64,000 bases of DNA from Streptomyces werraensis (GTDB lineage: Bacteria; Actinomycetota; Actinomycetes; Streptomycetales; Streptomycetaceae): NCBI GenBank assembly GCA_014656175.1, contig BNBX01000007.1, positions 386,987 to 450,986 of the forward strand, written 5' to 3'. The first letter of the stretch is position 1. Every line of letters starts with the position of its first letter. The notes under the pieces are model-generated. The model saw only the letters and a program-made list of their open reading frames with translations. It did no database searches and was not told where the DNA came from. The position numbers and the translations under genes were made by a program. Of the stretch, positions 31,085 through 37,863 are shown in pieces.

Positions 31085-32383
31085 GTGGACACGAGCGAGA
31101 GCAGTACCGAGCCCCGGACACCCGACGTGGAGCGGAAGGGCGGCGGGCCGCGCGGATGGCGCCGCTTCGCCATGGACACCCGTCCGCTGCGCCGCCCCGC
31201 CTACCGCCGCCTGTGGGCCTCCACCGTGGTCACCGCGGTCGGCAGCCAGCTCACCGCCGTCGCGGTGCCCAAGCAGATCTACGACATCACCGGCTCCTCC
31301 GCCTGGGTCGGCACCGCGAGCCTCGCCGGGCTGCTGCCGCTGATCGTGTTCGCCCTGTGGGGCGGCGCGATCGCCGACAGCATGGACCGCCGCAAGCTGC
31401 TGCTGCTCACCAACACCGGTATCGCCATCACCTCGCTGCTGTTCTGGGTCCAGGCCTTCGTCGGCCTGGAGTCCGTCTGGACGCTGATGCTGCTGCTCGC
31501 CCTGCAGCAGGCCTTCTGGGGGCTGAACGCGCCCGCCCGCAGCGCCTCCATCGCCCGCCTGGTCCCCGCGGACGAACTGCCCGCCGCCAACGCGCTCGGC
31601 TCCACCGTGATGCAGACCGGGCAGATCGCCGGGCCGCTGCTCGCCGGCGCCCTCATCCCCGTGATCGGGCTGGCCGAGCTGTATCTGATCGACGCCCTCG
31701 CGCTGTGCGTCACGGTGTGGGCGGTGTACCGGCTGCCCGCCCTGCCGCCGCTCACCGCCGCCAAGGCCGGGAGCGCCGGCCTGCGCGGCGTCCTGGAGGG
31801 CTTCCGCTACATCTCGGGGCACGCCGTCCTGCTGCTGTCGTTCCTCGCCGACATCGTCGCCATGGTCCTCGGCATGCCCCGCGCCCTGTTCCCGCAGCTC
31901 GCCTCCGAGACCTACGCCTCCTACGGGCAGGGCTTCGCGCTGGGCCTGCTGTTCGCCGCGATCCCGATCGGCGCGGTGCTGGGCGGGCTGTTCTCCGGCA
32001 CCTTCTCCCGGGCGCGGCGGCACGGCTGGATGGTGATCGGTTCGGTCGTGGTGTGGGGCCTGGCCGTCGCCGGGTCCGGGCTCAGCGGCAGCCTGTGGCT
32101 CGCGGTCGCCTTCCTCGCTCTCGCCGGGGTCGCCGACATGGTGTCGATGGTGTTCCGCGGGGCGATCCTGCTGTCCGCCGCGACCGACGAGATGCGCGGC
32201 CGCATGCAGGGCGTCTTCACCGTCGTCGTGGCCGGAGGCCCCCGCCTCGCGGACGTCCTGCACGGCACCGCCGGGTCCGCCTTCGGCCCCCGCACCGCCG
32301 TCACGGGCGGCGGGATCCTGGTCGTGGTGGTGATGCTGGCGCTCGCCGCGGCCATGCCGGCACTGCGCCGCTACCGGGTCTGA
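31085..32383 (+). CDS. MFS transporter, EntS-like
   Basis: A 432-residue permease with twelve predicted helices. It begins with a hydrophilic 40-residue N-terminus, then YRRLWASTVVTAVGSQLTAVAVPKQIYDITGSSAWVG in outline. The loop signature between helices 2 and 3 is GGAIADSMDRRKLLLLTN, and NAPARSASIARLVPADELPAANAL is characteristic of the EntS/DHA3 group. Substrates may be siderophores, drugs or metabolites. I took the GTG at 31085 with AGGACGG upstream; an ATG at 31061 would add eight residues. It ends 7 bp before the convergent cNMP-protein gene. Confidence 0.87.
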   Translation: MDTSESSTEPRTPDVERKGGGPRGWRRFAMDTRPLRRPAYRRLWASTVVTAVGSQLTAVAVPKQIYDITGSSAWVGTASLAGLLPLIVFALWGGAIADSMDRRKLLLLTNTGIAITSLLFWVQAFVGLESVWTLMLLLALQQAFWGLNAPARSASIARLVPADELPAANALGSTVMQTGQIAGPLLAGALIPVIGLAELYLIDALALCVTVWAVYRLPALPPLTAAKAGSAGLRGVLEGFRYISGHAVLLLSFLADIVAMVLGMPRALFPQLASETYASYGQGFALGLLFAAIPIGAVLGGLFSGTFSRARRHGWMVIGSVVVWGLAVAGSGLSGSLWLAVAFLALAGVADMVSMVFRGAILLSAATDEMRGRMQGVFTVVVAGGPRLADVLHGTAGSAFGPRTAVTGGGILVVVVMLALAAAMPALRRYRV

Positions 32384-32390
32384 CAGCGCC

Positions 32391-32846
32391 CTACAGCACG
32401 AAGCCGCGTCGCATCGCGTACTGCTCCATCAGCTGGCCGCGGGTCATCTCCAGCCGGTGCGCGAGGACCTCGGCGACACAGCGGACCAGCGACAGCCCGA
32501 GGGCGGTGTCCGCCTCGCACAGCTTCAGCACGGTCGCCGCGTCGAACTCGTAGGCCCGCACCGGGGTGAACGCCAGCGCACCGAAGTCCCATTCGTACGG
32601 GGGGAACAGCCAGGACCAGCCCAGCAGGTCGCCCGCGCCCAGCCCGGCGACGCTGGTCCGCTGCACCTCGTTCAGCCGCTGGTCCAGGGAGACGGCGCCG
32701 GAGCGTATGACCCAGAAGCGGTCGGCGTGCCCTCCGGACTCGAAGATGCGGGTGTCCTCCGGGAAGTACACCTCACGGGCCAGCGTCATCAGGCGGTCGC
32801 GCTGGTGGTGGGGGAGGGCGGTCAGGAGTTTGATCGCTTTGGTCAT
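32391..32846 (-). CDS. Cyclic-nucleotide-binding (Crp-like) domain protein without HTH
   Basis: A 151-residue stand-alone cNMP-binding domain. The beta-roll includes LTALPHHQRDRLMTLAREVYFPEDTRIFESGGHADRFWVIRSGAVSL in outline, GAGDLLGWSWLF and YEFDAATVLKLCEAD. The long C-helix follows (LGLSLVRCVAEVLAHRLEMTRGQLMEQYA). The Crp DNA-binding wing is absent: the protein stops after the C-helix. It is probably a small signal-binding adaptor rather than a transcription factor; cf. the cNMP domain of the histidine kinase at 15211-16674. ATG at 32846. Confidence 0.85.
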   Translation of the reverse strand: MTKAIKLLTALPHHQRDRLMTLAREVYFPEDTRIFESGGHADRFWVIRSGAVSLDQRLNEVQRTSVAGLGAGDLLGWSWLFPPYEWDFGALAFTPVRAYEFDAATVLKLCEADTALGLSLVRCVAEVLAHRLEMTRGQLMEQYAMRRGFVL

Positions 32847-32979
32847 GGGACGGTGCTCCTCGCCGGGATGCGGTCCGGGTGCTTCCCCTCCCTACTCATT
32901 TCAGCCGCTGCCGCCGTTCGGGGCACCTCGGCGGAGGGAACGGGGCCGGAAAGCTGCGGCCGGCCCGTGCCAGGGCATG

Positions 32980-33016
32980 AAAAAGCCCTGGCTGGACGGG
33001 GGAAGCCAGCCAGGGC
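32980..33016 (-). terminator. Strong Rho-independent terminator after the decarboxylase gene
   Basis: Minus strand: stem GCCCTGGCTGG (complement of 33006-33016), 10-nt C-rich loop, CCAGCCAGGGC, then TTTTT (32984-32980). The 11-bp stem with a T-tract is unusually classical for this genome. It ends transcription arriving from 34577, or from a small RNA starting near 33100. Confidence 0.85.
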
Positions 33017-33019
33017 CGT

Positions 33020-33110
33020 AAGCGGTGGTGTCCGGAGGAGTCCTGTCGACTCCGTCACCACGTATGAGTGAACGATAAACCATTCCCCTGGTGTTCGCGT
33101 AATCGGGGGT
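33020..33110 (-). ncRNA. Candidate small RNA or structured 3' tail upstream of the terminator
   Basis: Minus strand 33062-33024 can fold as GTGGTG ... GGAGTC-GACAG-GACTCC ... CACCAC (outer arms 33056-33061 and 33025-33030, inner arms near 33037-33053), directly followed by the classical terminator. The segment lies beyond the decarboxylase stop at 33111 and has no ORF. It is either the 3' UTR of that mRNA or an independent two-hairpin RNA. The promoter is unclear. Confidence 0.35.
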
Positions 33111-34577
33111 CTACGCGACGACCCGCACCGTCTCCAGCTCCGGGTCCGACGGATCCGGCAGATACATTCCCGCCTCCAGGCCCGTCCGCAGATAGCGCAG
33201 CACCGGCTCGGTCAGCCGCTCGCCCGGCAGCACCGCGGGGATCCCCGGCGGGTACGGCGTGATCATCTCCGCCGCGATCCGCCCGGCGGCCTTCTCCGCC
33301 GGCACGTCCTCGGCCGGGCCGAAGAACGCGTCCCTCGGCAGCACCGCCTGCTCCATCCGCAGCTCGTCCGGCTCCGGCACCGCGACCTGAGGGCCGCCGC
33401 GCAGCCCGGGCGCCGCCCGCCCCAGGTCCCGCAGCGCCGACAGCAGCTCGCCGGCGGTCCCGCGGTCGTCGGCGTGGGTGATCTGCGCGCCGATGCGCCG
33501 GTGGTCGACCAGATGCGCGTCCACCGCCCGGTGCTCGCGCAGCCAGTCCGCCGCCCGGTAGCCCGTGACGCCCAGTCCGCTCAGGTCGATCACGCACGGC
33601 AGCGGGTCGAAGTCGTCCGCGAGACCCGGCCCGCAGTAGTCGTCCCGGCCGTCCACCCGCATGCCGTCGATCTCCTCGACGGCCGCCCGTACCTCGCCCG
33701 CCAGCGCCAGGGCCGACCCCATCAGCTCCTCGCCGCGCAGCGCCATCTGCCGCCGCCAGCCGTCCAGGCCCGCGTAGATCAGCACCGAGGGGCTGGTGGT
33801 GCCCAGCAGGTCGGCGCGCATGCCGAGCAGCGCCGGCGGAACCAGGTCCCCCTGGAGGTGGAACACCGAGCCCTGCTCCAGCCCGCTGCCCATCTTGTGG
33901 ATGCTGGTCACACAGATGTCCGCGCCCGCGTCCATCGCCCACGACGGCAGATCCGGGTGGAAGGGCAGATGCGCGCCCCACGCCTCGTCCACGATCAGCG
34001 GGCGCCCGCGCCGGTGGCACACCTCGACGATGTCCCGCAGCGCCGCCGCCGCACCGTACGGCGTCGGACTGGTCACCAGGGCGCCGCGCGCGTCCGGATG
34101 CGCCTCGAAGGCGTCCTCGAACTCCGCGGCCGACGGGGGATGCGCCAGATGCCGTTCGGCGTCCCACCGCGGCTCCACCCACACCGGCTCGATGCCGGAC
34201 AGGATCAGTCCGGAGACCACCGACTTGTGGGCGTCCCGGCCGATCAGCAGCTTCTCGTGCGGTCCCGCGACCGACAGCATCGCCGCCTTCACCGACAGCG
34301 AGCTGCCGCACGTGCTGAAGAAGGTGTGATCGGCGTGCACCGCGTCGGCCATCAGCTCCTGCGCCGACTGCAGCACCCGGCCACGGGTGAGCCGGTCGTC
34401 CAGCCCGCCCGTCGCCAGCACGTCACCCAGGAAGACCGCGTCCCCGAGCAACTCGCGCACCGCCGGATCCGCTCCCCGCGCCTGCTTGTGGCCCGGGGGA
34501 GTGAACCCCAGCCGTCCGTTGCGGTGGTACTCCTCCAGCGCTTCCAGAACCGGTGCCCGGTGGTGATCGGCAGTCAT
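33111..34577 (-). CDS. PLP-dependent Orn/Lys/Arg decarboxylase
   Basis: A 488-residue fold-type I decarboxylase that should form a polyamine or diamine from a basic amino acid. Start RAPVLEALEEYHRNGRLGFTPPGHKQARG is the family N-terminus. The substrate/PLP region shows FFSTCGSSLSVKAAMLS, PLIVDEAWGAHLPFHPDLP and the PLP lysine in VTSIHKMGSGLEQGSVFH. The C-terminal domain closes with AAEMITPYPPGIPAVLPGERL. The specific amino acid (lysine, ornithine or arginine) is not decided by sequence. ATG at 34577; a strong terminator follows at 32980-33016. The small gene at 34607-34864 lies 29 bp upstream on the same strand. Confidence 0.9.
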   Translation of the reverse strand: MTADHHRAPVLEALEEYHRNGRLGFTPPGHKQARGADPAVRELLGDAVFLGDVLATGGLDDRLTRGRVLQSAQELMADAVHADHTFFSTCGSSLSVKAAMLSVAGPHEKLLIGRDAHKSVVSGLILSGIEPVWVEPRWDAERHLAHPPSAAEFEDAFEAHPDARGALVTSPTPYGAAAALRDIVEVCHRRGRPLIVDEAWGAHLPFHPDLPSWAMDAGADICVTSIHKMGSGLEQGSVFHLQGDLVPPALLGMRADLLGTTSPSVLIYAGLDGWRRQMALRGEELMGSALALAGEVRAAVEEIDGMRVDGRDDYCGPGLADDFDPLPCVIDLSGLGVTGYRAADWLREHRAVDAHLVDHRRIGAQITHADDRGTAGELLSALRDLGRAAPGLRGGPQVAVPEPDELRMEQAVLPRDAFFGPAEDVPAEKAAGRIAAEMITPYPPGIPAVLPGERLTEPVLRYLRTGLEAGMYLPDPSDPELETVRVVA

Positions 34578-34606
34578 ACGCCGTCGGGTTCCCGGCTCCT
34601 CCGGCG

Positions 34607-34864
34607 TCAATCCGCCGAGCCCTTCACGGCCGTGTCGCCGGGCGTCGCGTGCTTGCCCGGCGTCAGGATCTCGTCCAGCACCCGCAGCACCACGCCGTAG
34701 GCCACCGTGCGGATCTCGGCGTCCCGCGCCTCGGCGGGGTCCTTCGGGCCCTCCCGGCCCAGCCGTTCGCCCCGGCCTCGCCAGGCCCGTTCCTCCTGGG
34801 CCGCACAGGCCCGCGCCCGCTGGATCCGCCGCAGCAGTTCGTCCGAGTCCACCACATCCGTCAT
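34607..34864 (-). CDS. Small hypothetical protein (85 aa)
   Basis: Unrecognised. Sequence features are a helical, charged first part (SDELLRRIQRARACAAQEERAWRGRGERLG) and a second helix ending IRTVAYGVVLRVLDEILTPGKHATPGD. It has no signal or membrane segment and looks like a helical hairpin. The ATG at 34864 lies next to the palindrome CGGGTACCCG. It precedes the decarboxylase gene in the same direction by 29 bp, so the two probably share a transcript. Confidence 0.65.
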   Translation of the reverse strand: MTDVVDSDELLRRIQRARACAAQEERAWRGRGERLGREGPKDPAEARDAEIRTVAYGVVLRVLDEILTPGKHATPGDTAVKGSAD

Positions 34865-34877
34865 GGGGCCCGGGTAC
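34854..34877 (+). promoter_or_regulatory. Near-consensus SigB-type promoter upstream of the anti-sigma/sigma pair
   Basis: ACAT (34854-34857), 14-bp spacer, GGGTAC (34872-34877). Only the first -35 base differs from GNNT. It would produce a leader of about 125 nt before the ATG at 35011. The site lies inside the divergent gene's start, so the evidence is modest. Confidence 0.35.
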
Positions 34878-35010
34878 CCGCTGTGGGCGTGCGGTCACGG
34901 GGCGGGCGGGAAACGGCCCGGGAGGTTTGCCCGAACCGTGACAGGTGAGCCGAAAAGGGAGATCCGAGGCGAAACCGCCTGGCGCTGTCACCGACCCGAG
35001 GAGTCGCCAC

Positions 35011-35454
35011 ATGAGCGAGGAGCACCTCACCGAACCCGTTGTCCACACGCCCGGCGACCGGCCCGCCGGGCAGCCGTGCCCGTCCCGGCCCGCCGAGGTG
35101 CGCGAGGCCGTGCTGCGGGCGGTGGCCGAACGCTGTCTGGCCACCCGTACCCCGTGTGACACCGAGGCGCTGGCAGACGCCCTGCTCGTCGCCTCCGAGC
35201 TCACCACCAACGCCATCCTGCACGGCGGGGGAGTCACCGGCTTCGAGGTCGACGTCGACGGCCCCGGCGTCACGTTGTCCGTCAGCGACCGCAGCGACGC
35301 CCTCCCCGTCGCCGTGCCGGCCGTCGACGGGGAGGGCCGGCGCCGCCCCGGCGGTCATGGCTGGCCCATCGTGTGCCGGCTGGCCCGCGACGTCCGGGTG
35401 TCCGACCTGCCCGCCGGCGGCAAGCGGATCACCGCCCTCGTCTCCCTGGTCTGA
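35011..35454 (+). CDS. HATPase-type anti-sigma-factor-like protein (RsbW family)
   Basis: A 147-residue single GHKL domain. The N-box is LLVASELTTNAILHGGG, the G1 region VSDRSDALPVAV, and the G2 region GGHGWPIVCRLAR. Such proteins bind an alternative sigma factor and phosphorylate an STAS antagonist, or act as general serine kinases. The ATG at 35011 has CGAGGAG about 8 nt upstream; the frame also opens at 34945. It lies 219 bp before the sigM-like sigma gene in the same direction, so that sigma factor is the obvious candidate partner (inferred). Confidence 0.85.
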   Translation: MSEEHLTEPVVHTPGDRPAGQPCPSRPAEVREAVLRAVAERCLATRTPCDTEALADALLVASELTTNAILHGGGVTGFEVDVDGPGVTLSVSDRSDALPVAVPAVDGEGRRRPGGHGWPIVCRLARDVRVSDLPAGGKRITALVSLV

Positions 35455-35517
35455 GGCGGCCCGGGCGCCCTTCCGCCCCCCGGCGGAGGTCCGCGGCAAT
35501 TTCCGCGAAGAAGCGGA

Positions 35518-35542
35518 GTTTGTTCTACCGGGCCGGGGGCAA
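35518..35542 (+). promoter_or_regulatory. Weak SigB-like promoter candidate before the sigma gene
   Basis: GTTT (35518-35521), 15-bp spacer, GGGCAA (35537-35542), 132 bp before the sigma-factor ATG. The -10 departs from GGGTAC/T at two positions, so it is only a candidate. Confidence 0.25.
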
Positions 35543-35673
35543 TCGGAGGTTCGTGCTTCGGACCGGAGGCGCACCGGCGGGAGTGGTACGACCGCACCGG
35601 GACCCCTCCGTGCGTCCCCGCGACGACCACCCCGCGGTAGATCCCTGAAACCACCGTTCGGGAGCTGAACCGC

Positions 35674-36528
35674 ATGCTCATTGACACGTCCGCCCCACGT
35701 CCCGGCTCCTCCGGAACGACCCCCGCCGCGACCCGCCGGCGGCACGACGACGCCCCCGACACCACGACGCTCTTCTCACGGCTGGCGGCCCTCGAGGACG
35801 GGCCCGAGCGGGACGCCGTCCGGGACGAGCTCGTCACCGCCTGGCTGCCCATGGCCCACCGGATCGCCGGCCGCTTCCGCGACCGCGGCGAGTCCATCGA
35901 GGACCTGCGCCAGGTCGCGGCCCTCGGCCTGGTCAAGGCCATCGACCGGTTCGACCCGAGCCGAGGGGCCTTCGAGAGCTACGCCGTCCCCACCATCACC
36001 GGCGAGGTCAAGCGCCACTTCCGGGACCGGATGTGGGCGCTGCGCGTGCCCCGCCGGATCCAGGAACTGCGCAACAAGGTGCGCGTCGCCCGCCGCGAGC
36101 TCACCCAGAACCCCGGCAGCCCCGAGCCGTCCGTGGCGGACATCGCCGCCCACACCGGGCTGACCGAGGAAGAGGTGTCCGCGGGCATGGAGGCGCTGGA
36201 GAGCTTCAGCACCCTGTCCCTGGACGCCGAACTCTCCACCGACGACGACGGCTACAGCCTCGCCGACACCCTCGGCGCCTCCGACTCCTCCTACGACGTG
36301 GTGGTCGACCGCGAATCGGCCAAGGAGGGGCTGCGGCGCCTGCCGGAGCGGGAGCGCGCCATCCTCTACATGCGCTTCTTCGAGGACATGACCCAGAGCC
36401 GTATCGCCGACCGGCTGGGCATCTCCCAGATGCACGTCTCCCGCCTGATCAGCCGCAGCTGTGCCCGTGTGCGCGCCGACGTGCTCGGGCAGCGCTCCGC
36501 CCGCGGCGGCGGCCGGCCCACCGCCTGA
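35674..36528 (+). CDS. sigM: SigB/SigF-family RNA polymerase sigma factor
   Basis: Complete alternative sigma factor of 284 aa. A 30-residue variable N-terminus precedes region 2 (ITGEVKRHFRDRMWALRVPRRIQELRNKV, with IEDLRQVAALGLVKAIDRFDPSRGAFESYAVPTI before it, in outline). Region 3 has PSVADIAAHTGLTEEEV, and the region 4 HTH is RERAILYMRFFEDMTQSRIADRLGISQMHVSRLISR. It belongs to the stress and differentiation sigma group. Neighbours are the RsbW-like protein upstream and two small proteins downstream. The name sigM is by recalled synteny (SCO7314), not by unique residues. Its promoter is uncertain. Confidence 0.88.
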   Translation: MLIDTSAPRPGSSGTTPAATRRRHDDAPDTTTLFSRLAALEDGPERDAVRDELVTAWLPMAHRIAGRFRDRGESIEDLRQVAALGLVKAIDRFDPSRGAFESYAVPTITGEVKRHFRDRMWALRVPRRIQELRNKVRVARRELTQNPGSPEPSVADIAAHTGLTEEEVSAGMEALESFSTLSLDAELSTDDDGYSLADTLGASDSSYDVVVDRESAKEGLRRLPERERAILYMRFFEDMTQSRIADRLGISQMHVSRLISRSCARVRADVLGQRSARGGGRPTA

Positions 36529-36578
36529 ACCCTCTCCGCCCCGCACCGCCCGCACCGTCCGCCAGGAAAGCGAGTCCC

Positions 36579-36803
36579 ATGCTCAAGCCCGACCCCACCG
36601 TGCTGCGCCGTCTCGTCGACGAGTACGAGACCCTGACGGCGGCCCCGGCGACCGCTCCCGAGTCGCGGATCGCCGACCTGGCCTACACCCTGTGCGTGTC
36701 GACCGGTACCCGGGACGTGGGCAGGGCGCTCGCCACGGCCCGCGCCTGGCTGGCGCAGGACGGACGCGACACCGCCGCGGCGGCCGCACCGGCCGCCGTG
36801 TGA
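36579..36803 (+). CDS. DUF5133-family small protein
   Basis: A 74-residue protein of the Streptomyces DUF5133 family: PDPTVLRRLVDEYETLTAAPA and IADLAYTLCVSTGTRDVGRALATARAWLAQ. Two helices with a YTLCVSTGTR centre; function unknown. The ATG at 36579 has AGGAAAG upstream. It starts 50 bp after the sigma-factor stop in the same direction and is probably co-transcribed. Confidence 0.8.
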   Translation: MLKPDPTVLRRLVDEYETLTAAPATAPESRIADLAYTLCVSTGTRDVGRALATARAWLAQDGRDTAAAAAPAAV

Positions 36804-36831
36804 CCCGACGCAGGAAGGGAACCCGAGGCCC

Positions 36832-37263
36832 ATGAGCGAATCCGAGTTCACCCCGGAGAACCGCCCCGTGGACGTGTATCTCGACCTGCTGCGGGTGCGG
36901 ATGGACACGGAGGACTACCGGCTTCTGCTCCGTGTGGTGGAGCCGGTCCTCGAAGCCATCGACGAGCACCGCCTGTCGGGCCTCGACCTCGCGCTGGACG
37001 GCGGGGACGAGGAACTCCCCCAGGAGGTCCGCGACGAGGCCGCCCTGGTCATCGCCACGGCGGTCACCGGCCGCCTGGACAACGAGGTGGTCGAGCTCGA
37101 CGTCGACGACGACACCGGGCCGGTGCGGGTGGTCACCGACGCGGAGACCGCGGCGGACCCCTCCCGGCTGGGCGAGATCGCCGGCATCATCCGCGACCGC
37201 CACCGCCAGAACGAGGAGCTGCGAGGCATCGCCGAGGCCAGCGGCCTCCCCACGGACTTCTGA
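36832..37263 (+). CDS. Acidic hypothetical protein (143 aa)
   Basis: I do not recognise the family. The protein is strongly acidic (GGDEELPQEVRDEA; VELDVDDDTGPVRVVTDAET) and mostly helical, with a central segment DLALDGGDEELPQEVRDEAALVIATAVTG. It lacks membrane or signal sequences. Its start, SESEFTPENRPVDVYLDLLRVRMDTEDYRLLLRVV, is unusual in being aromatic and charged (text in outline). It follows DUF5133 by 28 bp and ends just before a very strong hairpin at 37285-37320, so it is the last gene of the sigM-like transcript. Confidence 0.7.
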   Translation: MSESEFTPENRPVDVYLDLLRVRMDTEDYRLLLRVVEPVLEAIDEHRLSGLDLALDGGDEELPQEVRDEAALVIATAVTGRLDNEVVELDVDDDTGPVRVVTDAETAADPSRLGEIAGIIRDRHRQNEELRGIAEASGLPTDF

Positions 37264-37284
37264 ACCACCTCCCTCCCCCTCACC

Positions 37285-37320
37285 GCCGGGGCCCCGGATC
37301 TTCTGATCCGGGGCCCCGGC
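37285..37320. terminator. Perfect 16-bp hairpin ending the sigM-like operon
   Basis: GCCGGGGCCCCGGATC (37285-37300), loop TTCT, and the exact complement at 37305-37320. It begins 22 bp after the stop at 37263. There is no T-tract, as usual for Streptomyces, but the stability is extreme and it should block transcription in both directions. Confidence 0.7.
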
Positions 37321-37863
37321 GCCGTACGCGCACCGCCTCGCGGCTGGCCCCGTGCCCCGGCGCCGGGGTCCGGCGCCACGGACCCGCGACCCGGCGCCCG
37401 CGGGAGCGCGACTGCGTGCGGGGGTTGAGCCCGTTCGCGCGGTGCGCCCGGCCGGCGCGCTCCCGTCGACCGGCCCGACGCCCCGGCTTCGGTGCCCCGG
37501 CCGGCGGGGCGGTCCGCTTCGGCACGGTGCTCGCAGCTCACGGTGCCCGGCCGTCGGCGGGCACGGGGCTCGGGCGGGCGCGTCGCCTCCCGACAGCCTC
37601 CGGCGCTCCGGCCCGGAGCGGCTCAGCCAGGCGGTGGCGGGCTCCGCCCGCCCCAGGACGTCTCCGTTACGGCACCGGACCGCTGCCAGGCACGCGGTGC
37701 GCCGACACCGCCGTCACGGCACACGGCACCCCGGCCGAGCACGCCGCGGCCAGGCCGCAGCCATGGTCGTGTGCCGAAGCCGCCACCCGAGCCGGCTGTC
37801 CGGCCTCCCGGTACCTCCGCGGCCGCACCACCGTCTCTTCGGGCCGGCACGGCGCGCGCAGGC
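37321..37863. other. 543-bp gap without a convincing gene
   Basis: Open frames exist on all strands, but none has a ribosome site or recognisable protein family. The stretch contains a short hairpin GGCGGGC-TCC-GCCCGCC (37636-37652), of the same type as the one at 3114-3130. It lies between the 3' end of the sigM-like operon and the 3' end of the FUSC gene, so no promoter is expected. It could be degraded sequence. Confidence 0.5.

Noticed and set aside
33020..33062. Actinobacterial 6C RNA motif
   Set aside because: Only one hairpin loop is C-rich and it has five consecutive C, so the definition of two loops with six or more is not met.
37321..37863. Several long open frames in the 543-bp gap before the FUSC gene
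   Set aside because: They overlap on both strands, have arginine/proline-rich translations typical of shadow frames in G+C-rich DNA, and lack ribosome sites and family similarity.
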